Source of the DNA: an uncultured Pelagibacteraceae bacterium
GTDB lineage: Bacteria > Pseudomonadota > Alphaproteobacteria > Pelagibacterales > Pelagibacteraceae
Assembly: GCA_902605035.1 (NCBI GenBank)
Contig: CACLBB010000011.1
Span: forward strand, 1 to 35,612
Length of the DNA: 35,612 bases
Direction of reading: 5' to 3'
Shown: one piece after another, positions 1 to 5,947 of the stretch
How positions within the stretch are numbered: position 1 is the first letter of the stretch
Layout of the letters: each line of letters begins with the position of its first letter
The notes under the pieces: generated by a model
Databases searched by the model: none
What the model saw: only the letters and a program-made list of their open reading frames with translations
What the model was told of the DNA's origin: nothing
Program-made: the position numbers and the translations under genes

Positions 1-2
1 AC

Positions 3-542
3 ACAACACTTAATGGTTATAGAGAAAGTGGTGAAGCAGCGCTTAATTATAATGATCTGAACATCAAGTCATTAGTGGCTTCTTTAGGAGTATTAATAGA
101 TGAAGATATTGATCTAGAAAATTCAAACATAAAATCTAGATCTAAACTTAAATACAGTAAAGATTTTGCCTCAAACTCTAAAGTGGTAACAAGTTATGTA
201 TCAGACAGCGAAAGTTTTGAATATCAAGCTGATAACAAGAATAGAGATATATATACAGCAGGACTTGGTTTTGATTTTAAACATGACCAAGGATTAACAA
301 TTAGCACTGATTACGAAAGACAACAAATTAAGGGCCACGGTTTTATTAATAAATTTACATTATCAGCAGGCTTTTTATATAAAAAAGAAACACAGCTTGC
401 ATTTGAGCTTGACCACGACATGACTTCGAACTTTAAAGTTTCTAAAGCATTAGGTTTTTTTGACCTAGAGTTTAATTTAGAAAATGATTTTTCAAATCAA
501 GAAAATCATAATGCCAATTTATCTCTATCCAGTAAGTTTTAA
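3..542 (+). CDS. Autotransporter-like outer membrane beta-barrel protein, 3' fragment
   Basis: The reading frame is open to the left edge, so the gene starts outside the window. A GTG at 75 is only an internal codon. The visible 179 residues alternate polar and hydrophobic residues in short segments separated by Asn/Asp/Lys-rich turns, as in transmembrane beta-strands. The opening GYRESGEAALN resembles the start of autotransporter translocator barrels. The protein ends in Phe (LSLSSKF), the C-terminal aromatic recognised by the BAM complex in outer-membrane barrels. Likely place: outer membrane, as the pore that carries or anchors a passenger domain encoded upstream. The passenger cannot be seen, so the function is unknown. 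No terminator hairpin is evident after the stop; tRNA-Thr converges from the other strand about 60 bases on. Another kind of outer-membrane barrel is possible. Confidence 0.7.
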   Translation, partial: TTLNGYRESGEAALNYNDLNIKSLVASLGVLIDEDIDLENSNIKSRSKLKYSKDFASNSKVVTSYVSDSESFEYQADNKNRDIYTAGLGFDFKHDQGLTISTDYERQQIKGHGFINKFTLSAGFLYKKETQLAFELDHDMTSNFKVSKALGFFDLEFNLENDFSNQENHNANLSLSSKF

Positions 543-603
543 TCGATATACCCGACTACGCAGCAAAAAAAAATGTTTCAAAAAAATATTAGAAAATTTG
601 AGA

Positions 604-679
604 TGGTGCCCTCACACGGACTCGAACCGCGAACCTATTGATTACAAATCAATTGCTCTACCAATTGAGCTATGAGGGC
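604..679 (-). tRNA. tRNA-Thr (anticodon TGT)
   Basis: Read on the minus strand, a 7-bp acceptor stem (GCCCTCA with TGAGGGC) closes a full cloverleaf. The D-loop is AGCTCAATTGGTAGAGC. The anticodon stem ATTGA/TCAAT holds the loop TTTGTAA with anticodon TGT, and the T-loop is GGTTCGAGTCC. The discriminator is A and the CCA end is genome-encoded at 604-606. It decodes ACA and other ACN threonine codons. It lies 51 bases after rlmB on the same strand and may be made from the same transcript or from its own weak promoter. It converges with the outer-membrane barrel gene. Confidence 0.95.
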
Positions 680-688
680 CTGACGATT

Positions 689-717
689 TTTTTAAGGCAA
701 ATTATTACAAAACTCAA
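689..717 (-). promoter_or_regulatory. Possible promoter for tRNA-Thr
   Basis: On the minus strand, TTGAGT (712-717) and TAAAAA (689-694) are separated by 17 bases, about 10 bases before the mature tRNA 5' end. The -10 element matches consensus at only four of six bases in a very AT-rich gap, so chance is a serious alternative. Co-transcription with rlmB would make it unnecessary. Confidence 0.25.
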
Positions 718-730
718 TATAAATAAACTA

Positions 731-1480
731 TTATTTCAATTTTATTAATTGATAAATATGGTGGCAAACTACTGATACAGTATTAGATATATTTAAACTT
801 TCAATATTATTATTCATTTTCACTTTAAATCTAAAATCTGAATGGGATAATGTTTTAGATTTTAAACCAAACCCCTCGGATCCAAATAACAGAACATTTT
901 TGCCTGCCCAACTATTAGATACAAAATCTTTATTTGCAGACACATCAAATGCACTAACCCAGAAATTTTTAGTTTTAAGAAATCTTAAAGTTGTGTTTAT
1001 GTTAGAAACTTTAAAAATTTTAATATACTCTGTTCCTCCACTAGCACTTTTGTAGAGGAGTTTGCTTTTTGAAGGAAAAGATCTTTCTTTAACAATTATA
1101 CCATCAATATTAAACGCTACTGCACTTCTAATTATTGATCCTATATTTCTAGGATCAGTAACATCTTCCAAAGCAATCAGGTTGATATTTTTTTTTGTAT
1201 TTATTTTTACAAATTCTTTTAGTGTTATTTGATCTATTTGTTCAACTTCGGCTACTAGTCCTTGATGAGAGGTTTCCTCTCTACCACATAAATTATCTAG
1301 CTCTTTTTTTGACTTAAAAAAAACATTCAAATTTTTTAATAAATTGAGAGATTGATTTTCTTGATTCATTTTTTTTTGTGCATCTTCTGTTAAAAAAACT
1401 CTTTCTACCTTTCTAGAAGGGTTTTTTAGAGCCTCTGTTACTGCATGCTTTCCAACTATTAAAAATGTCGTTTTTTTCAT
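731..1480 (-). CDS. rlmB: 23S rRNA 2'-O-methyltransferase RlmB (TrmH/SpoU family)
   Basis: SPOUT-fold RNA methyltransferase; in E. coli RlmB methylates the ribose of G2251 in the 23S rRNA P-loop using S-adenosylmethionine. The N-terminal 75 or so residues (from FLIVGKHAVTEAL) match the small substrate-binding domain. The catalytic domain shows the three SpoU motifs: DPRNIGSIIRSA, LLFGSEGFGL and LNISNTVSVV, the last forming the trefoil-knot cofactor site. I use the ATG at 1480, giving 249 residues, close to the 243 of E. coli. An in-frame TTG at 1519 would add a Lys/Tyr-rich 13-residue leader unlike the family. The gene is divergent from the tRNA-Tyr/tuf unit and followed by tRNA-Thr. The exact target base is taken from the family; TrmH on tRNA is a less likely alternative. 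Confidence 0.9.
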   Translation of the reverse strand: MKKTTFLIVGKHAVTEALKNPSRKVERVFLTEDAQKKMNQENQSLNLLKNLNVFFKSKKELDNLCGREETSHQGLVAEVEQIDQITLKEFVKINTKKNINLIALEDVTDPRNIGSIIRSAVAFNIDGIIVKERSFPSKSKLLYKSASGGTEYIKIFKVSNINTTLRFLKTKNFWVSAFDVSANKDFVSNSWAGKNVLLFGSEGFGLKSKTLSHSDFRFKVKMNNNIESLNISNTVSVVCHHIYQLIKLK

Positions 1481-1533
1481 AATTTTAAGTATTTTTTTTA
1501 AATAATTAGCATATTTCAAGGAAAAATGATTTA

Positions 1534-1561
1534 TTGCATTTATTATACAAATGCTTATAAA
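1534..1561 (+). promoter_or_regulatory. Candidate promoter of the tRNA-Tyr/tRNA-Gly/tuf unit
   Basis: TTGCAT (1534-1539), a 16-base spacer and TATAAA (1556-1561) lie about 55 bases before tRNA-Tyr. A perfect TATAAT on the minus strand (plus-strand ATTATA at 1542-1547) lies inside the same spacer and could serve rlmB, although I see no convincing -35 for it. The 136-base gap between rlmB and tRNA-Tyr also holds a small hairpin, TAGGG/CCCTA (1589-1593 with 1599-1603), between this promoter and the tRNA. Its role is unknown. Confidence 0.42.
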
Positions 1562-1616
1562 ACGCTTGTTGTTAAATACTTTTTAAGTTAGGGGGTATCC
1601 CTAGTAATAAAATTAA

Positions 1617-1702
1617 GGAGGGGTACCAAAGCGGTCAAATGGGGCGGGCTGTAAACCCGTTGACTTCGGTCTTCGAAAGTTCGAATCTTTCCCCCTCCAC
1701 CA
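1617..1702 (+). tRNA. tRNA-Tyr (anticodon GTA)
   Basis: An 86-base class II tRNA with acceptor GGAGGGG/CCCCTCC, discriminator A and encoded CCA. The anticodon loop CTGTAAA carries GTA. The long variable arm (around TTGACTTCGGTCTTCG) is as expected for tyrosine tRNA, and the T-arm is GAAAG-TTCGAAT-CTTTC. It is first in the cluster with tRNA-Gly, tuf and tRNA-Trp. Confidence 0.95.
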
Positions 1703-1749
1703 AACTAAAGAGTTTTAACGATGTTAAGAGCGTGTTAAGTTTGGATTTT

Positions 1750-1823
1750 GCGGGTGTAGTTCAATGGTAGAACGCTAGCCTTCCAAGCTGGATGTAAGGG
1801 TTCGATTCCCTTTACCCGCTCCA
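1750..1823 (+). tRNA. tRNA-Gly (anticodon TCC)
   Basis: Cloverleaf of 74 bases with acceptor GCGGGTG/TACCCGC (one G-T pair), discriminator T and encoded CCA. The anticodon loop CTTCCAA gives TCC, reading GGA/GGG. The 47 bases after tRNA-Tyr contain TGTTAAG twice (1722-1728, 1733-1739) with no clear function. tuf begins 35 bases downstream, so the tRNA is probably cut out of the tuf transcript. Confidence 0.95.
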
Positions 1824-1858
1824 AAGTTAAATTAAAAACAAAGTGAGGATAAAATAAA

Positions 1859-3058
1859 ATGTCAAAAGAAAAGTTTCAGCGAAATAAACCGCATTGTAAT
1901 ATTGGTACAATCGGACATGTAGACCATGGTAAAACTACTTTAACCGCAGCTATAACAAAAGTGTTATCTGAAGCAGGTGGGAAATCTAGTGCAAATTTTG
2001 TTGCTTACGACCAAATTGATAAAGCACCAGAAGAAAAAGAAAGAGGAATTACAATTTCAACTGCTCACGTAGAATATGAAACTGAAAAAAGACATTACGC
2101 TCACGTTGATTGCCCAGGTCACGCTGACTATGTAAAGAATATGATTACAGGTGCAGCACAAATGGATGGAGCCATCTTAGTAGTTAATGCAGCTGACGGC
2201 CCAATGCCCCAAACTAGAGAGCATATACTTTTAGCTCGTCAAGTAGGAGTTCCTGCTATTGTAGTTTTTCTAAATAAGATCGATACAGTAAAAGATAAAG
2301 AATTAGTTGATCTTGTTGAAGAGGAAATTAGAGAACTTTTAACGTCATACAAATTTCCAGGAGATAAGATACCTATAGTTAAAGGATCAGCTCTTAATGC
2401 TGTAGAAGGAAAAGACGAAGCAACTGGAAAAAATTCTATAATGGAATTAATGAAAGCAGTTGATGAAACAATTCCACAGCCTAACAGACCAAAAGATAAA
2501 CCATTTTTAATGCCAGTAGAAGATGTTTTCTCAATTTCTGGAAGAGGTACAGTAGTAACCGGTAGAGTTGAGTCTGGTGTTATCAAAGTAGGAGAAGAGA
2601 TTGAAATAGTAGGTATAAGAGATACAAAAAAATCAGTTTGCACTGGTGTAGAGATGTTTAGAAAATTATTGGACAGTGGTGAAGCAGGCGACAATATTGG
2701 TGCTCTTTTAAGAGGAGTAGAAAGAACAGATGTAGAAAGAGGTCAGGTTCTTTGTAAACCAGGTTCAATCACACCTCACACTGAGTTTGAATGCCAAGCC
2801 TATATTTTAAAAAAAGAAGAAGGTGGAAGACACACACCTTTTTTTACAAAATATAGACCACAATTTTATTTTAGAACTACCGATGTAACAGGAGAAGTAA
2901 CTTTACCATCTGGTACTGAAATGGTAATGCCTGGCGACGATGGGAAATTTACTGTTAAATTAATTACTCCTATTGCAATGAGTGAAAAACTAAATTTTGC
3001 AATTAGAGAAGGCGGTAAAACAGTTGGAGCTGGAGTAGTAACTAAAATTATTAAATAA
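1859..3058 (+). CDS. tuf: Elongation factor Tu
   Basis: GTPase that brings aminoacyl-tRNA to the ribosomal A site in the cytoplasm. All G motifs are present: GHVDHGKT (19-26), RGITI switch I (about 62-66), DCPGH (84-88, with the catalytic His at 88) and NKID (139-142). Domains 2 and 3 follow ([12 protein letters not shown]; the end of domain 3 is [14 protein letters not shown]). At 399 residues it is slightly longer than the usual 394-396. A Shine-Dalgarno-like GTGAGG (1843-1848) supports the start. It sits between tRNA-Gly and tRNA-Trp, the position of E. coli tufB, and is the only tuf in this window: the usual second position after fusA is empty. Confidence 0.98.
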   Translation: MSKEKFQRNKPHCNIGTIGHVDHGKTTLTAAITKVLSEAGGKSSANFVAYDQIDKAPEEKERGITISTAHVEYETEKRHYAHVDCPGHADYVKNMITGAAQMDGAILVVNAADGPMPQTREHILLARQVGVPAIVVFLNKIDTVKDKELVDLVEEEIRELLTSYKFPGDKIPIVKGSALNAVEGKDEATGKNSIMELMKAVDETIPQPNRPKDKPFLMPVEDVFSISGRGTVVTGRVESGVIKVGEEIEIVGIRDTKKSVCTGVEMFRKLLDSGEAGDNIGALLRGVERTDVERGQVLCKPGSITPHTEFECQAYILKKEEGGRHTPFFTKYRPQFYFRTTDVTGEVTLPSGTEMVMPGDDGKFTVKLITPIAMSEKLNFAIREGGKTVGAGVVTKIIK

Positions 3059-3064
3059 ACGCTT

Positions 3065-3140
3065 AGGAGCGTAGTTCAATTGGTAGAGCGCCGGTCTCCA
3101 AAACCGGAGGTTGTGGGTTCGAGTCCCTCCGCTCCTGCCA
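3065..3140 (+). tRNA. tRNA-Trp (anticodon CCA)
   Basis: A 76-base cloverleaf with acceptor AGGAGCG/CGCTCCT, discriminator G and encoded CCA. The anticodon stem CCGGT/ACCGG holds the loop CTCCAAA, anticodon CCA. It begins 6 bases after the tuf stop and ends 12 bases before secE. It is therefore almost certainly processed from a tuf-secE transcript, and its excision would split tuf mRNA from secE mRNA. Confidence 0.96.
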
Positions 3141-3152
3141 AAAAAAAGAGAT

Positions 3153-3344
3153 ATGAAAAATCCTTTAAAATTTATACAAGAAGTAAAACAAGAAACATTT
3201 AGAGTAACCTGGCCAACCAAAAAAGATACGATGATGGGCGCTATTATGGTTTTTGCTTTAGCATCAATAGCGGCTATTTTTTTTCTTATCTTGGATCAAA
3301 TATTAAGATTCTTTTTAAACCTAGTTTTAACAATTAATTTCTAA
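3153..3344 (+). CDS. secE: Preprotein translocase subunit SecE
   Basis: A 63-residue inner-membrane protein that clamps SecY in the Sec translocon. The amphipathic cytoplasmic helix carries the family signature (EVKQETFRVTWPTKKDT, about 9-25), followed by one hydrophobic segment (about 29-58). This is the short, single-span form common outside enterobacteria. The ATG at 3153 is chosen because an upstream in-frame start would lie inside tRNA-Trp. There is no strong Shine-Dalgarno beyond AGAG. nusG follows 3 bases later, and its partner SecY is encoded at 25984. Confidence 0.93.
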   Translation: MKNPLKFIQEVKQETFRVTWPTKKDTMMGAIMVFALASIAAIFFLILDQILRFFLNLVLTINF

Positions 3345-3347
3345 TTT

Positions 3348-3872
3348 ATGAATTGGTATATTGTTCAAGCATATTCTGGTTTTGAGAAGAAGGTAGTTGA
3401 GTCTATCAAGGACGAATTAAAGAAAAATAAGTTACAAGAAAACTTAGGAGAAATATTAGTACCAACACATCAAGTAACAGAGGTAAAAAAGGGAAAAAGG
3501 ACCAAAAAAGAGAAAAAATATTTTCCGGGCTATGTTTTAGTTAAGATTGAATTAACAAAACAGATATATCATCTAATTAAAAATCTTCAAAAAGTAAGTG
3601 GCTTTTTAGGATCAGCCGACAAGCCTACTCCAATTTCAGATAATGAGATTAAACGTATTTTAGGACAGGTTTCAGAAAGTGCTGTTAATCAAAAAAGTGG
3701 TATTAGTTTTGAAATCGGTGAAAAAGTCAAAGTTTGCGATGGGCCATTTGCTTCTTTTAACGGTTTAATTGAGGAAATTGATGAAGAAAAATCTAGACTT
3801 AAAGTGTCAGTTTCTATATTTGGTAGAGCGACACCAGTAGATTTAGAATTTAATCAAGTGGAGAAAAATTAG
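3348..3872 (+). CDS. nusG: Transcription elongation/antitermination factor NusG
   Basis: At 174 residues this has the usual two-domain form. The NGN domain (about 1-110; WYIVQAYSGFEKKV and YFPGYVLVKIEL) binds the RNA polymerase clamp. A C-terminal KOW domain (about 122-174; FEIGEKVKVCDGPFASFNG) contacts Rho or ribosomal protein S10. It couples transcription to translation and to Rho termination. It ends in TAG immediately abutting the rplK ATG, leaving no spacer, which is notable because rplK normally has an L1-binding leader. Confidence 0.97.
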   Translation: MNWYIVQAYSGFEKKVVESIKDELKKNKLQENLGEILVPTHQVTEVKKGKRTKKEKKYFPGYVLVKIELTKQIYHLIKNLQKVSGFLGSADKPTPISDNEIKRILGQVSESAVNQKSGISFEIGEKVKVCDGPFASFNGLIEEIDEEKSRLKVSVSIFGRATPVDLEFNQVEKN

Positions 3873-4298
3873 ATGGCAAAAGAGATTACAGGTTACGTAA
3901 AATTACAAATTAAAGGAGGACAAGCCAACCCAGCACCTCCTGTTGGACCTGCATTAGGACAGAGGGGAATAAATATAATGGAATTTTGTAAAGCATTTAA
4001 CGAAAAAACAAAATCTTTTATGGGTAAGCCTGTACCAGTTGTTATTACTGTTTATAAAGACAAAAAATTTGATTTCATTATTAAATCTCCTCCGGCTTCA
4101 CATTTTATTAGAGAAGCAGCTAAATTAAAGAGTGGATCTAAGGAACCAGGAAGAGTGGTAGCAGGATCTATCACTATAAAACAAGCTGAGAATATTGCTA
4201 AAGAAAAAATGAAAGATTTAAATGCATTTGATTTAAAAGAAGCTACAAAAATAATTTGTGGATCAGCTAGATCAATGGGTATTGAGGTTAAAGAATAA
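3873..4298 (+). CDS. rplK: 50S ribosomal protein L11 (uL11)
   Basis: A 141-residue protein of the GTPase-associated centre, binding 23S rRNA near position 1067. The N-terminal proline-rich signature [19 protein letters not shown] (about 14-32) and the C-terminal rRNA-binding part ([14 protein letters not shown]) are clear. A GGAG inside the end of nusG (3860-3863) gives a ribosome binding site about 9 bases before the ATG. The stop overlaps the rplA start by one base (TAATG), which suggests coupled translation. Confidence 0.97.
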   Translation: MAKEITGYVKLQIKGGQANPAPPVGPALGQRGINIMEFCKAFNEKTKSFMGKPVPVVITVYKDKKFDFIIKSPPASHFIREAAKLKSGSKEPGRVVAGSITIKQAENIAKEKMKDLNAFDLKEATKIICGSARSMGIEVKE

Positions 4299-4984
4299 TG
4301 AAAAAGAAATCAAAAAGATATCAAAAGCTAATAGAGTTAAAAATCAAAGATAAAAAGATTGATATTAAAAAGATAATCGAATTTGTTAAAAAAAATTCAA
4401 ATACAAAATTTGATGAGTCTATAGATGTTTCTTTAAGAATAAATTTAAAACAGTCAAAAGGTGGAGATCTAAGTTTAAGAACAGTGGTTAAGCTTCCTAA
4501 TGGAACAGGAAAAAAAAGTAAAATTGCAGTACTCTGTGAACCAGAAAAGTTCGATGAAGCAAAAAAAAGTGGAGCAGAGATTGTTGGCTCAGATGATTTG
4601 ATAGAAAAAATTGCTGCTGGAAAATTTGATTTTACAAAACTTATATGTACACCTGCTATGATGGGCAAAATAGGTAAACACGGAAAAGTCTTGGGTCCTA
4701 AAGGTTTAATGCCAAATCCAAAACTAGGGACTGTTACTAATGATATTTTAAAAGCTGTGAAAGATATTAAAACAGGTTTGACTGAAATTAGAAATGACAA
4801 AGATGGAAACTTAGCTTCGTCCATCGGAAGAAAAAGTTTTTCAAGTGAAAAAATATTAGAAAATTATAATTATTTTATTGAATTTCTCAAAAAAGAAAAA
4901 CCTAGCACAATTAAAGGTGAATTTATAAAAAATATTTTTATTACTTCTACAATGGGTATTTCTTATAAAGTTGGAGCAAAGTAA
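4298..4984 (+). CDS. rplA: 50S ribosomal protein L1 (uL1)
   Basis: A 228-residue protein of the mobile L1 stalk, which helps eject deacylated tRNA from the E site. The signature GKHGKVLGPKGLMPNPKLGT lies at about 126-145. In many bacteria L1 represses its own operon by binding a leader before rplK, but here no leader space exists. It starts in a TAATG overlap with rplK. Its last codons contain GGAG, the only plausible ribosome binding site for rplJ. Confidence 0.96.
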   Translation: MKKKSKRYQKLIELKIKDKKIDIKKIIEFVKKNSNTKFDESIDVSLRINLKQSKGGDLSLRTVVKLPNGTGKKSKIAVLCEPEKFDEAKKSGAEIVGSDDLIEKIAAGKFDFTKLICTPAMMGKIGKHGKVLGPKGLMPNPKLGTVTNDILKAVKDIKTGLTEIRNDKDGNLASSIGRKSFSSEKILENYNYFIEFLKKEKPSTIKGEFIKNIFITSTMGISYKVGAK

Positions 4985-4988
4985 TTTT

Positions 4989-5501
4989 ATGATGAGCAAA
5001 GAATCAAAGAAAAACTATGTTGAAGAGATGAAAAAAAATTTTTCATCCTATGAATCTGTTATGATAGCTCAATATCAAGGGTTAAATGTTAATGAATTAG
5101 ACGAACTAAGAAAAGAGCTTCGAGAAAATGGTATTCTTTTTAAGATCACAAAAAATCGAATTACAAAAATTGCAATTAAAGAAACTCCAGTAAAAGATTT
5201 AGAAAAATATTTTACTGGTCCTACAGCTGCAGCAATATCTTCTGATCCAATTTCAACAGCAAAAATTTTAACTAAATTTGCCAAGACTCATGACAAGTTA
5301 AAAATCGTAGCTGGATTTATGGATGGTAAGGTTTTAGATCAAAAAGAAGTGGCTATAATCGCCACACTACCATCACTAGAAGAGGCAAGAGCCAAAATTG
5401 TAGGTATTTTAGCTACACCAGCTCAAAAATTAGTAAGTATTTTACTTGCACCTGGCTCAAAAATTGCTAATTTAGCGCGCGCAAAGAGTTTAAAAAAATA
5501 A
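4989..5501 (+). CDS. rplJ: 50S ribosomal protein L10 (uL10)
   Basis: Base of the L7/L12 stalk; its C-terminal helix carries the L12 dimers. The N-terminal rRNA-binding domain (KNYVEEMKKNFSSYESVMIAQYQGL; KITKNRITKIAI) and the C-terminal part (PAQKLVSILLAPGSKIANL) fit the family, and 170 residues is typical. Two adjacent ATGs (4989, 4992) are possible. I take the first, 13 bases from GGAG at 4972-4975. An in-frame TTG at 4971 would overlap rplA and add an atypical extension. Only 4 bases separate it from rplA, so the usual L10 autoregulatory leader cannot fit between the genes. Confidence 0.95.
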   Translation: MMSKESKKNYVEEMKKNFSSYESVMIAQYQGLNVNELDELRKELRENGILFKITKNRITKIAIKETPVKDLEKYFTGPTAAAISSDPISTAKILTKFAKTHDKLKIVAGFMDGKVLDQKEVAIIATLPSLEEARAKIVGILATPAQKLVSILLAPGSKIANLARAKSLKK

Positions 5502-5516
5502 TTCATAGGATTCAAC

Positions 5517-5885
5517 ATGGCAGATTTAAATAAAATTATAGACGAGCTTTCGACTTTAACAGTAGTAGAAGCAGCTGAGCTTTCTAAGCAATTAGAGGAA
5601 AAATGGGGAGTAACAGCAGCAGCACCTGTTGCAGCAGCAGCCCCTGGAGCAGCAGCACCAGCAGCGGAAGAAAAATCAGAGTTTTCTCTTTTTTTAGCAG
5701 CAGCTGGAGATAAAAAAATTAATGTTATTAAAGAAGTAAGAGCAATAACTGGTTTAGGTTTAAAAGAAGCAAAAGATTTAGTTGAAGCTGCACCAAAAGA
5801 AATTAAAGCTGGTGTCGCTAAAAAAGAAGCTGATGAATTTAAGAAAAAACTTGAAGCAGCTGGAGCTAAAGTAGAATTAAAGTAA
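5517..5885 (+). CDS. rplL: 50S ribosomal protein L7/L12 (bL12)
   Basis: A 122-residue stalk protein, present as several copies per ribosome, that recruits and activates translational GTPases. It has an N-terminal dimerisation helix (about 1-33), a flexible Ala/Pro hinge (about 34-52), and a C-terminal factor-binding domain (from about 54; [30 protein letters not shown]). The hinge is encoded by runs of GCA and similar codons (about 5611-5667), a short GC-richer island in an AT-rich gene; this reflects hinge composition. AGGA upstream of the ATG is the likely ribosome binding site. A hairpin lies just after the stop. Confidence 0.97.
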   Translation: MADLNKIIDELSTLTVVEAAELSKQLEEKWGVTAAAPVAAAAPGAAAPAAEEKSEFSLFLAAAGDKKINVIKEVRAITGLGLKEAKDLVEAAPKEIKAGVAKKEADEFKKKLEAAGAKVELK

Positions 5886-5901
5886 ACAAAATTTAAGACT
5901 G

Positions 5902-5940
5902 AATTTTACTGTAATGTTAAAATTTGCAGTAAAATTTTTT
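5902..5940 (+). terminator. Hairpin with T-run between rplL and rpoB (probable attenuator)
   Basis: A perfect 10-bp inverted repeat, AATTTTACTG (5902-5911) and CAGTAAAATT (5927-5936), with a 15-base loop is followed by four more T (5937-5940). rpoB starts 8 bases later. The shape is that of a weak, AT-rich intrinsic terminator. Partial termination in the rplL-rpoB gap is known in E. coli, where it lowers rpoBC expression relative to ribosomal proteins. A similar role here is inference. Confidence 0.6.
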
Positions 5941-5947
5941 ATTATTA

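Noticed and set aside
484-675. Open frame running from the end of the barrel gene through tRNA-Thr.
   Set aside because: It lies across a clear tRNA gene on the other strand and its product has no recognisable features.
1481-1519. TTG at 1519 as the start of rlmB.
   Set aside because: It adds a 13-residue leader not seen in the family; the ATG at 1480 gives the normal N-terminus.
1722-1739. TGTTAAG repeated twice between tRNA-Tyr and tRNA-Gly.
   Set aside because: Only two 7-base copies in a short spacer; no array, no link to a known element.
2239-2694. A 151-residue open frame antisense to tuf, and a similar 167-residue frame antisense to rplA (4321-4824).
   Set aside because: They are mirror images of strongly conserved genes; their sequences are Ser/Ile/Phe-rich translations of the opposite strand, resemble no family, and have no ribosome binding site.
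5605-5667. GCA-rich run in rplL as a microsatellite or contingency repeat.
   Set aside because: It encodes the normal Ala/Pro hinge of L7/L12 and is not a uniform repeat.
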